From a virus, in IMG/VR virus record IMGVR_UViG_3300011116_001097, positions 1-45,061 of that record: a stretch of 45,061 bases of DNA. One strand, 5' to 3'. This document shows positions 1 to 6,714 of the stretch, piece by piece (the stretch's first letter is position 1; each line of letters starts with the position of its first letter). The notes under the pieces are model-generated. The model worked only from the letters and a program-made list of their open reading frames with translations. It ran no database searches and was not told the DNA's origin. The translations under genes were made by a program, and so were the position numbers.

Positions 1-141
1 TTTATTATGTTCAATTAAAAGGTTGACATAAAGTTCTCTCTCCCAGAACATCATTTCATCCAAGTCAGACAAAGACCATTTTCCACTTGATATTAAACTA
101 AAATTTGTCATATAATAATCTTTTAAATCAAAAAACTTCAT
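1..141 (-). CDS. gp51-like / tape-measure chaperone frameshift partner (partial)
   Basis: This reading frame starts at an ATG at 141-139 and runs off the left edge after 47 codons with no stop. Its ATG overlaps the TGA of the gp26-like gene (ATGA). The visible part contains DLDEMMFWERELYVN, the acidic/aromatic W-E-R-E-x-Y pattern typical of the short second frame of tail assembly chaperones (lambda GT, P2 E'). In T4 the gene after 26 is 51, a baseplate hub assembly factor, so a gp51-like role is the best guess from position. It lies in the -1 frame relative to gp26, and a TTTTTTT heptamer at 156-150 would join the two. It may therefore be made mainly as a gp26-gp51 fusion rather than from its own ATG. 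The family call is inference; the reading frame and overlap are seen directly. Confidence 0.55.
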   Translation of the reverse strand, partial: MKFFDLKDYYMTNFSLISSGKWSLSDLDEMMFWERELYVNLLIEHNK

Positions 142-797
142 CGCAAGGTAAAAAAAGTCAGGATACCTGACACCTCGCTTTCATCTTCATTTGACTTTAT
201 GTTTATATAAAGTTCTGGATGATTTAATTTTTCTAATTGCGTCAAAATATTTATTGGCAAATTATTTAAAAAATCTTCAATTTCCTTTGGAACAAATGTT
301 TCTACATTATAGATTTCCTGATTTGCCACTATAAATTTAATTGATGATAGAAGTATGGTTTTTTTGGTTATTTCCTTCAATTGCAACAAAGATTTTAGTT
401 TTGGGGTTTCAATTTTTAAAGTAAGACCTTGAGAAATTTTTATTTCACTTTTTACAAATTCATTTCTTGTTTTTATTTCAAAAATATTTACCTGTACTGG
501 ATTTCCTTTTACAATCAAATTTATGTTTTCTTCTATGCTTTTTGATCTTATCATGAGAAAAAGATATTCTGCATCAGCAAGACAAAGGTCTTCTGGATTG
601 ATATCAGAACAGCAATTTTTTAATAATTCTACCATTGCTTTTAATGACAATGTCTTGTTTTCTTCTTGCAATATTATTGAAATATTTTTGGAATCCTTCA
701 CTTTGAATGGTGTGAAAGAAACCGTTTGCTTTGAGAAAGGTAATTCCGTTGAATAAGTTGGAAGTAACGAATTTAAATTTTTCAATAAATTGTTCAT
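138..797 (-). CDS. 26: gp26-like baseplate hub assembly protein / tail chaperone
   Basis: A protein of 219 aa if it starts at the ATG at 797-795, which overlaps the TGA of the gp54-like gene as ATGA; an in-frame TTG at 824 would add nine residues but is less likely. T4 gp26 is 208 aa. The pattern LPFSKQTVSFTPFKVKDSKN followed by LKAMVELLKNCC and DAEYLFLMIRSKS fits the T4 baseplate protein family (gp26), whose members resemble the first-frame tail assembly chaperones of other phages. In T4 it is needed for hub assembly around the tape measure. It is followed at once by the gp51-like frame, with a slippery heptamer at 156-150. It belongs to the minus-strand operon 4-54-26-51 read from the divergent late promoter near 1800. 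Confidence 0.7.
   Translation of the reverse strand: MNNLLKNLNSLLPTYSTELPFSKQTVSFTPFKVKDSKNISIILQEENKTLSLKAMVELLKNCCSDINPEDLCLADAEYLFLMIRSKSIEENINLIVKGNPVQVNIFEIKTRNEFVKSEIKISQGLTLKIETPKLKSLLQLKEITKKTILLSSIKFIVANQEIYNVETFVPKEIEDFLNNLPINILTQLEKLNHPELYINIKSNEDESEVSGILTFFTLR
150..156 (-). other. Candidate -1 ribosomal slippery site (T TTT TTT)
   Basis: Near the 3' end of the gp26-like gene the minus strand reads ACT TTT TTT ACC in the gp26 frame, giving the X XXY YYZ heptamer T TTT TTT. A -1 slip here leaves the gp26 frame three codons before its TGA and continues Y-L-A-M-K-F-F-D through the ATG of the next frame. Tail assembly chaperones upstream of tape-measure genes commonly use such a slip. 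No clear downstream pseudoknot was identified by eye. Confidence 0.5.
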
Positions 798-1378
798 GGT
801 GTTGTTGATATCTGATAATAACAATCTCTAAATCCAAAAACCACAGGATATATAACATATGAATTTTCAGTTTTCATTGACAGATTGAATGGTTGTGTTT
901 CTACGGGGAATACTTCCGTGAATACCACATTATTGTTTATATTTCCATTCGGATCTAGTATGCTTACTTCCATTCTTACTGGCTTTACAGCTTCATCGTA
1001 ATATGGTAAAGTAAAATTTCTTCCATCGGATACACCTGTAAGTGTACTAGCATAAAAATAATTAAACCATCTATTGAAAAAGTCCATTATGAAAGAGTCA
1101 TTAGTAACAGGAAAATTTATCAATACTCCTTTTGCCAATATATTTTGGTATCTAGGAACATATCTTCCTGGGCCATATCCCTGTAGCTGATCTGCAACGG
1201 TGCTGATTTCTCTTGGAGGAAAGACAACTTCCTGTGCATGTATTCCCTGAACAACTCCACTTGTCGTGTAAGAAGGTACATTATAAAAATTTACAACGAA
1301 TCTGTTGCTTAATTGAAGACCACCATGGCCAGCAAAGTAATCTTTAATTGTTTGAATGGAATTGTTAGTTAGTGGCAT
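794..1378 (-). CDS. 54: gp54-like baseplate tail-tube initiator
   Basis: A 194-aa protein. The start NSIQTIKDYFAGHGGLQLSN followed by RFVVNFYNVP is the tube-fold opening also seen in gp19. IMDFFNRWFNYFYAS, the Y-Y-D-E-A-V-K-P block and the Pro-rich FPVETQPFNLS stretch line up in order with the first two thirds of T4 gp54. T4 gp54 (320 aa) sits on the hub and starts tube polymerisation; this protein lacks the long C-terminal part. It overlaps the preceding gene 4 by 14 bases and the following gene 26 by 4, so the three are translationally coupled. gp19 or gp48 are alternatives because all share one fold, but separate copies of those occur elsewhere in the window. Confidence 0.6.
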   Translation of the reverse strand: MPLTNNSIQTIKDYFAGHGGLQLSNRFVVNFYNVPSYTTSGVVQGIHAQEVVFPPREISTVADQLQGYGPGRYVPRYQNILAKGVLINFPVTNDSFIMDFFNRWFNYFYASTLTGVSDGRNFTLPYYDEAVKPVRMEVSILDPNGNINNNVVFTEVFPVETQPFNLSMKTENSYVIYPVVFGFRDCYYQISTTP

Positions 1379-1790
1379 TGCTGAATATTTCTTTTTCTGT
1401 TATTATCTTGAATTCAATTCCGTGCTTGTTGCAATAAGATTCTGCCGCTTTCCATTTTGCCTGATTTATTATCCAAGTGATCTTTTCCTTTTTTGAAGCA
1501 TTTTCTTTCAAAAAAGTTTGTTTTTTTGGTTTAACTTCTACCATCCAAGTTTTGATTCCGTTTCCATTGTCAAATTCTATTAAAAAGTCTGGAAAATAGT
1601 TGTGTACTTTTTTATCTATTGGGCTCTGATATGGTATCACTATCTCTTCAAATGACCATTTTTTTATGCTTTCGTTTTCATCACAAAATTTACACACATT
1701 TCTTTCCCACAAAGATCTGCACACTATCTTTGATGTGTCTCCTACATATTTTTTTGGGTTTTGTGGCATGAATCTTGTTTTATAGGCCAT
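1365..1790 (-). CDS. 4: gp4 head completion protein (PD-(D/E)XK nuclease fold)
   Basis: A 141-aa protein matching T4 gp4 (also called gp50, about 150 aa), needed to complete filled heads before tail joining. The N-terminus MAYKTRFMPQNPKKYVGD and the following R-S-x-W-E are closely similar to the T4 protein. The nuclease core is visible: Glu49, Pro67-Asp68-Phe69 and Glu85-Val86-Lys87, with the family continuation KPKKQT. It is thought to trim the protruding DNA end of the packaged genome. The start is ATG at 1790-1788, six bases after a GATAAATA late-promoter box. It is the first gene of the leftward operon and diverges from the gp48-like gene. Confidence 0.85.
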   Translation of the reverse strand: MAYKTRFMPQNPKKYVGDTSKIVCRSLWERNVCKFCDENESIKKWSFEEIVIPYQSPIDKKVHNYFPDFLIEFDNGNGIKTWMVEVKPKKQTFLKENASKKEKITWIINQAKWKAAESYCNKHGIEFKIITEKEIFSNATN

Positions 1791-1796
1791 ATTAAA

Positions 1797-1804
1797 TATT
1801 TATC
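1797..1804 (-). promoter_or_regulatory. Late promoter box GATAAATA (leftward)
   Basis: Reading the minus strand, GATAAATA is followed by six bases and the ATG of gene 4 at 1790. T4 late promoters have TATAAATA around -10, so transcription would begin at or very near the start codon. It shares base 1804 with the rightward box. Confidence 0.6.
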
Positions 1805-1811
1805 ATAAATA
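1804..1811 (+). promoter_or_regulatory. Late promoter box CATAAATA (rightward)
   Basis: CATAAATA, then TTTTC, then the ATG at 1817. The same 17-base stretch TCATAAATATTTTCATG recurs before the gp13 gene at 8853. It fits the gp55-dependent late box and implies a near-leaderless transcript. Confidence 0.65.
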
Positions 1812-1816
1812 TTTTC

Positions 1817-2164
1817 ATGGTTCAACAAATCACTGATGATGCTTGGTATTATCAATACCCTAAAGGGGATTATGCTGCAGAGCAACCACTTTGGATTACA
1901 TTTTATGCATCAAAATATTCATTGATTAACTTTAAACGAACAAACGCGGGAATAATACAGAATTCTTTTGGCCAAATAAAACTCCCTTTGCCAAGAGAAG
2001 TAGGCTACAACGCCAATCATGAATTTTCAATGGCTGGCAGTCCATTGTTGCCAAGTGTTGATTTAGCTCCAAATTTAGCAAATAATGGTGGATCCTACCT
2101 AACAAGAGATGGAGAAGATCGTGAAGCTGCGTTATCAAGGGCTAATTTTTTTGCCGAATACTAA
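1817..2164 (+). CDS. 48: gp48-like baseplate tail-tube cap, N-terminal part
   Basis: A 115-codon frame that ends at TAA 2162-2164 inside an otherwise continuous gene. The same frame stays open after the stop and runs to 2683. Read through, the whole would be 288 aa, shorter than T4 gp48 (364 aa). The text around the stop (FFAEY, stop, NATTASTSTFRRYSNITELT) reads as one domain. The N-terminal part has the Gln/Asn- and Pro-rich composition of gp48 N-termini (QIKLPLPREVGYNANHEFS). gp48 caps the gp54 ring at the base of the tail tube. The gene is first in the rightward operon behind a late box. Either the stop is a mutation or sequencing error, or the product is short with rare readthrough. Confidence 0.6.
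   Translation: MVQQITDDAWYYQYPKGDYAAEQPLWITFYASKYSLINFKRTNAGIIQNSFGQIKLPLPREVGYNANHEFSMAGSPLLPSVDLAPNLANNGGSYLTRDGEDREAALSRANFFAEY
2162..2164 (+). other. In-frame TAA interrupting the gp48-like gene
   Basis: The codons read GAA TAC TAA AAT GCA ACA ACC in one frame that is open from 1817 to the TGA at 2681-2683 apart from this stop. TAA is used as a normal stop by most neighbouring genes, so genome-wide recoding of TAA is excluded. One base change (TAA to CAA or GAA) would restore the gene. Confidence 0.8.
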
Positions 2165-2218
2165 AATGCAACAACCGCTAGTACCAGCACTTTTAGAAGA
2201 TATTCAAATATAACAGAA

Positions 2219-2683
2219 TTGACTTTAGTTTCAGAAGCAAGAAAAAAGTACGTTTTTGAATACATATTTGCTCCAAAGAATAAGGATGAAAGTCTTGAAG
2301 TCGAAGATATAATTGGATCTTTTAGAAAAGTTTCATATCCAACCGCAGTATTTGAATTGCCTGAAAGAACATATCCTCAAAACTTGTGGTCTATGCAAAT
2401 AACTTATGGAGCTAGTGCACCAAGTTCCGTTGAATCTGAAAATCCAACAAGGGATTGGTTGGGAGATCCACTTCCATGTGTTTTAAAAACAGTGAGCGTT
2501 AAGAAAAACGACAGAGCGGATCCAATAGTTAGATTGCTTCCAAGTGGTTATTCCAACGTAACAATGCTTGGACTTGTTTTTGAAGAATTTGAAACAGGAA
2601 CATTCGACCCAGAAACCAATGAAGTATTGTCCAAATCTGAAATCTCTTATAATTATTTTGGATATACACCAACAAGTCCATGA
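2219..2683 (+). CDS. 48: gp48-like baseplate tail-tube cap, C-terminal part
   Basis: The frame is open from 2165; 2219 is the first usable start (TTG), giving 154 aa, but a TTG start would cut off FRRYSNITE, which belongs to the domain. The block LTLVSEARKKYVFEYIFAPK, then IIGSFRKVSYP, then PCVLKTVSVKKN and a final beta-rich L-x-F-E-E-F-E is the signature order of gp48-type tube caps. A separate ATG at 2166 opens only a 15-codon frame. It ends ATGA into the gp53-like gene. This half cannot be expected to work without the N-terminal half, so a readthrough product or an error in the sequence is more likely than two separate proteins. Confidence 0.6.
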   Translation: MTLVSEARKKYVFEYIFAPKNKDESLEVEDIIGSFRKVSYPTAVFELPERTYPQNLWSMQITYGASAPSSVESENPTRDWLGDPLPCVLKTVSVKKNDRADPIVRLLPSGYSNVTMLGLVFEEFETGTFDPETNEVLSKSEISYNYFGYTPTSP

Positions 2684-3546
2684 AATATTTTTTATCTCAA
2701 TCCAAATTGCAGTATGCAACAACAATAGGCACATTCAGTATTGTTGATCTTACGTCATATTTGAAGGTTGATGATTCTCAATTTAAAACAAAAGAGATAA
2801 ATGTAGACAATACACAGACTTTAGTTGAATTAGCTCAATCAATCTATGATGATGTGGATTCATTTTGGTTATTTTTATTTGCCAATAAAACTATAAACCC
2901 TTTTGATTTACTTGATTTTAGCAATACATCAGTAAAAGAATCTGCAAGTCAATTACTTGGACTAGGAGTTCAACAACAATTGGTTCCAGATTACAATGAT
3001 GCTATATTGACTCCTGGATCAATTATATTTCCAGCAACAGAGGTAACAGGGGCATCTTGGAGCTACGGAAGCACCGGTAACTTTAGTCTCACTGGTGGTT
3101 TTGCTGTTATTGATTCTTATAACACGTTTTCAAAGCGAGCAATAACCAAACAACCAATTGGCTTCACCTTTCAATTGTCTAGTCTTATTTCAGCTTTGAT
3201 TAAGGGACCAACCGGATATTCTTTATATAATTTTACAAAAGAAATTTTTGGAACAACATATACTGGTGAAATTTATATTGGAAGCACCGCTGCCACTCTT
3301 AGTATAACAGATGAAATAACTTTTCAGACAGCTGAAAAAACATCATACGCAACTGTAAAATCCGAATATCCATTGATTAAAAAGGGATTTGGTCTTTCTC
3401 CCTACGAAATACCACCGGAAGGCCCAACTCAATATATTGATATAAACCAAACAATTCAAACAAAACAAAATAATATAAATTCGTATATTTCTGGAACAAT
3501 GAAATATTCGGCATTTACAAGAGTAGTTCAAAACTATGAGGTATAA
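2680..3546 (+). CDS. 53: gp53-like baseplate wedge protein
   Basis: A 288-aa protein that begins by ATGA overlap with the gp48-like gene. Residues about 45-80 (TQTLVELAQSIYDDVDSFW, then LFLFANKTINPFDLL) have the LysM-like pattern of T4 gp53: 'A-x-x-I/L-Y-x-D-x-x-x-x-W-x-x-L-x-x-N-x-I-N-P'. gp53 in T4 (196 aa) locks neighbouring wedges together around the hub. The rest, Gly/Ser/Thr-rich beta segments and a C-terminal SYISGTMKYSAFTRVVQN tail, is not recognised and makes it longer than T4 gp53. The role is inferred from the motif and from its place among baseplate genes. Confidence 0.55.
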   Translation: MKYFLSQSKLQYATTIGTFSIVDLTSYLKVDDSQFKTKEINVDNTQTLVELAQSIYDDVDSFWLFLFANKTINPFDLLDFSNTSVKESASQLLGLGVQQQLVPDYNDAILTPGSIIFPATEVTGASWSYGSTGNFSLTGGFAVIDSYNTFSKRAITKQPIGFTFQLSSLISALIKGPTGYSLYNFTKEIFGTTYTGEIYIGSTAATLSITDEITFQTAEKTSYATVKSEYPLIKKGFGLSPYEIPPEGPTQYIDINQTIQTKQNNINSYISGTMKYSAFTRVVQNYEV

Positions 3547-3551
3547 TTTTT

Positions 3552-5594
3552 ATGGGTGATGCTCCTTTAGATTACAGTTCGGCAAATCCACTATACTCAA
3601 AAATTTCTGAGATTTGGTTGTACAATGACGATGCTAGTGGTGGGGGAACCGAAGATTTATCATTAATGAATAATGTTCATTGCAAGTTTGAAAAACTTGA
3701 AATGATTGAGAGTGTTTTTGAGCAGTATCCAAAGGGTGCTATCACTGTAAGAGATCTGACAGACATTGTTACTGTTATCAAGGAAAATGAATTTAATGCA
3801 ATAATGATAAAATACCTTGATGGAACTTTTCATAATTTTTATATATCAAGCACTAGTTATTTGAACAACGCAGCATCAGAAACTAGTGAAACTTATGTTT
3901 CCATAAATTTTACAAATCATCTTTATCATACGATTGAACAAGAATCATTAGTAAACATTGTAAATACAAAAAAACCAACAGTATCATTGATACATGAATT
4001 TATGGAAGACATAATTCCAAAATTAAATAATGCAATGCATACACATTTTAGTGCTGCAGATGATATAAAATTAACAGTAGATAAAACAGAAAATTTTGTT
4101 TTATATAAACCTTTAAATTGTTTGGAAAGTAGAACTGATCTACCAACAGACAATTGCATGCAATACTTTTCTTATTTAAGTTCATATGCGGTTGGAAGAA
4201 ATCCAAATGCTAATAGATATTTGCCTAGATTCCTTTTTTGGACTGGTTGGGACAATACTGTAAATTTTAAATATTTTTACCAACATCCAGATGAAGATGA
4301 AAATCAATTAACAAAATTAGATGAAAATAATTTTAGGTATGCTGTATATGATAGTGATACTCCAGCTATAACAATTGATAGAGATGGTGATGAAAAAATA
4401 TTCAAAAAAATATATACCTTTCTTACAGATCCAGCAGATCAATTTATGTCAACAAAGGCTTTTTATGTAAGAAAAACTCCAAGACTTTTGAGCCCAAGTT
4501 CTGGACTGCCATACGATCAACTTCTATATCAATATCAAGATGAGGGAGAAAAATACACAATCTCTATTGTAACATCTGATGGAATCTTTAACACCGTACC
4601 GAATGGGGCGAATGAAATAACATATGATGGTCATTGGGGATATTATGATGATTTGACATCCATCAATAAAGTAAATAAACCAACACACATTGGAAACGTA
4701 TTTGGCTTGGAACAAAAATACGTAAATCCTGAATTTATGGGACTTACTGGATTGTTTCCTTATATTGATAGCACGGAAATGTGGAGACATCAATTTGATT
4801 TGACTTCATTGCATCCAAATTGTCCTCTTACTTCTTATACAAAAAATAACACTAATTTGGATAAAATTATATCTTTAAGGTATGAAGTATTTAAAGAAAC
4901 AAATGGAATTCCAGATCAATTGGAAAAGATAAGAGAAATAGAAAGACAAAATTTTGTCGCTTATGTTTTGTGTTGTTTGACAACACCGGAAGAAAATCTA
5001 CAAGATGAAACCTTTTTTGCCGCAATAACAGGATATACACCAGAAATAAGTCCCTATGCAGAGAATGGCGTAAATGGTGAACCACTGAAGTATCTTTACT
5101 ACTTCGTTCGTCTAAAGCCAACTGCCCCTTCTTCATCAGTAATATCATCTACAAAAACAAACAATCCATTCCGAGGGTTTGAAAAACCATTCTGGGAATT
5201 TGATATAACAAGCACAGATAAATCAGTTCCCGATGATTTTTCTACTTATGCAATAAATTTAAATGAACGAACAAATTTTGTAGACACAAGTCTTGGAATT
5301 GGAAAATATGCCCCTGGGTGGCATGCGTTGAGTATTTTAGCGAATGAATATACAAATGTTACCTATAGACCAATAGGGCATAATATAAGAGATCTAGACA
5401 CTGAATCTGGTTGTGCTAATTTTGATTGTGGTAAATATCACATTGTTAGAATGACAAAAACACCAATGAAAAGATTGTTAATTGAAGCTGAAGTAACAAA
5501 AGAAGATTTGTTAGAATATTATTCCAATCGTTACCTTTATACATTCGCAGCAGAAAACGTTACGGACGGTCGCTGCCCAACCCCAACTACTTAA
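3552..5594 (+). CDS. Large baseplate protein, probable hub (gp27-like)
   Basis: A 680-aa protein. The N-terminal region (residues about 35-150) with FEKLEMIESVFEQYPKGAIT, a D-L-T-D-I-V turn and PTVSLIHEFM resembles the first barrel domain of hub proteins of the gp27/gpD/VgrG type, which form the trimeric ring at the centre of the baseplate. The middle has many Tyr, Asp and Asn residues and no motif I recognise. It is far longer than T4 gp27 (391 aa). It is followed after a single base by a second hub-like frame, and the pair may share the hub role. An alternative is an unrelated wedge or peripheral baseplate protein. No lysozyme domain like that of gp5 is visible. Confidence 0.4.
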   Translation: MGDAPLDYSSANPLYSKISEIWLYNDDASGGGTEDLSLMNNVHCKFEKLEMIESVFEQYPKGAITVRDLTDIVTVIKENEFNAIMIKYLDGTFHNFYISSTSYLNNAASETSETYVSINFTNHLYHTIEQESLVNIVNTKKPTVSLIHEFMEDIIPKLNNAMHTHFSAADDIKLTVDKTENFVLYKPLNCLESRTDLPTDNCMQYFSYLSSYAVGRNPNANRYLPRFLFWTGWDNTVNFKYFYQHPDEDENQLTKLDENNFRYAVYDSDTPAITIDRDGDEKIFKKIYTFLTDPADQFMSTKAFYVRKTPRLLSPSSGLPYDQLLYQYQDEGEKYTISIVTSDGIFNTVPNGANEITYDGHWGYYDDLTSINKVNKPTHIGNVFGLEQKYVNPEFMGLTGLFPYIDSTEMWRHQFDLTSLHPNCPLTSYTKNNTNLDKIISLRYEVFKETNGIPDQLEKIREIERQNFVAYVLCCLTTPEENLQDETFFAAITGYTPEISPYAENGVNGEPLKYLYYFVRLKPTAPSSSVISSTKTNNPFRGFEKPFWEFDITSTDKSVPDDFSTYAINLNERTNFVDTSLGIGKYAPGWHALSILANEYTNVTYRPIGHNIRDLDTESGCANFDCGKYHIVRMTKTPMKRLLIEAEVTKEDLLEYYSNRYLYTFAAENVTDGRCPTPTT

Positions 5595-5595
5595 T

Positions 5596-6312
5596 ATGGC
5601 CAATACACCAAATCAAATAAAGACAATTGGTGCAACCAAGATAAACTATGCAAAGAACACAATTTCTTCGCATGATTCTTATATGTGCGCCAATGCTTTG
5701 ATAACAAGGGGTGTAACAAGTGCACCTGAGACTCTGAACGATTGTTTTGAAAGATTTCCGAATGTAGCACTAATAGCATCTAATCTTGGTGTATCTTCCA
5801 CTATGTGGGCAGGTCCAGGAAGCCCTCCACCAGAAGGTAGTGTTCCTACTATTTTTGATCCATTGCTTGGAATTACATCTGAAGAATGCGAAAAAGTTAA
5901 AAATGTTTTGGGCGAATCGTGGTTAGGGTGTCTTTGGGGTTCTCCTATGGCTCCATTTAGTTGTACTTGCCCAGACGTTGGTCAAAATTATGTAAATTAC
6001 TTAAAATTGAGATTAAGTGATGCTACGTTCTGGTATACACCAATAGATGCTCCCGTCATGAGAAATCAATTTGCGGAGTTAATAAATCATGGTGAAAAAA
6101 TTTCAATTGATATTGCTGGAGATTTTAGAATAAAACCGGGAAATGTGGTTGAACTCAAAGTGGACAACATGGCAGCATATTCAAATACAATACCAGTATC
6201 AATTCTTTCTAAGAAATATTATGTTCTTTCGGTAAAACATACCATATCAAATTCCGGTGTACATGAGACAAAATTAGTTCTTTCGGATATCAGGGCAAAT
6301 GAAGTTTCATAA
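5596..6312 (+). CDS. Baseplate hub-domain protein
   Basis: A 238-aa protein whose ATG lies one base after the previous stop, so the two are surely co-translated. The C-terminal half (residues about 150-238) has IAGDFRIKPGNVVELKVDN and KYYVLSVKHTISNSGVHE followed by TKLVLSDIR, the beta-barrel close of gpD/gp27-type hub proteins ('x-P-G-x-x-V-x-L', then 'Y-x-V-x-x-V-x-H'). Six Cys residues occur in the first two thirds, two of them in FSCTCPD. It could be the C-terminal half of a hub that is one protein in other phages, or a separate hub-plug protein. The gp25 late promoter box follows at 6320. Confidence 0.4.
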   Translation: MANTPNQIKTIGATKINYAKNTISSHDSYMCANALITRGVTSAPETLNDCFERFPNVALIASNLGVSSTMWAGPGSPPPEGSVPTIFDPLLGITSEECEKVKNVLGESWLGCLWGSPMAPFSCTCPDVGQNYVNYLKLRLSDATFWYTPIDAPVMRNQFAELINHGEKISIDIAGDFRIKPGNVVELKVDNMAAYSNTIPVSILSKKYYVLSVKHTISNSGVHETKLVLSDIRANEVS

Positions 6313-6319
6313 TATTTAA

Positions 6320-6327
6320 TATAAATA
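6320..6327 (+). promoter_or_regulatory. Late promoter box TATAAATA before gp25
   Basis: Exact match to the T4 late consensus TATAAATA. The GTG start at 6334 lies six bases after the box, the same geometry as the other late genes here, which supports GTG over the out-of-frame ATG at 6330. Confidence 0.65.
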
Positions 6328-6333
6328 TTATGA

Positions 6334-6714
6334 GTGTACAGCAAAGACTTCAATATTCTCGGACTTAAAATAGATTCCACAAACAACAAGAAAGACATTT
6401 CTTTTGTTAGTGATATAAACTCATATGTTCAAAAAATAGAGAATATATGCAGATTGCAAAAGGGTGAAATACCTTCAACATCATATCTTGGGACCAACTA
6501 TTATTCTTTCATATTTGATCCAAGATCAAATAAAAATGGTTTGGAAAGTGAAATAGCTAATTCAATAAAAAGTTCTATAAAAGATATTTCTAAGGTCAAA
6601 GTTAAAGTAATTTATTACGATGATGAAAAAATAATAATGAATGTGACCTTTTCTCTTAGATATCAAAAAACAAGTAACGAAACAACATGTAAAATAGAGG
6701 TAGATCTAGTATGA
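6334..6714 (+). CDS. 25: gp25-like baseplate wedge protein
   Basis: A 126-aa protein (T4 gp25 is 132 aa) of the GpW/gp25 family. INSYVQKIENICRLQKGEIP followed by a Tyr/Phe-rich stretch and FDPRSNKN matches the family pattern 'I-x-x-x-I-x-x-L-L-x-T-x-x-G-E-x-x-x-x-P-x-x-G'. gp25 nucleates sheath assembly on the wedge and shares the sheath handshake domain. The start is GTG at 6334: a TGA lies directly before it in frame, so no earlier start is possible, and the ATG at 6330 opens only 12 codons in another frame. It ends ATGA into gene 6. Confidence 0.75.
   Translation: MYSKDFNILGLKIDSTNNKKDISFVSDINSYVQKIENICRLQKGEIPSTSYLGTNYYSFIFDPRSNKNGLESEIANSIKSSIKDISKVKVKVIYYDDEKIIMNVTFSLRYQKTSNETTCKIEVDLV

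Noticed and set aside
5580-5600. Programmed frameshift joining the two hub-like genes
   Set aside because: The second gene has its own ATG one base after the TAA and no slippery heptamer is seen before the stop.
6330-6368. ATG at 6330 as the start of gp25
   Set aside because: It opens a 12-codon frame ending in TAA and is out of frame with gp25; GTG 6334 is the first in-frame start after a TGA.
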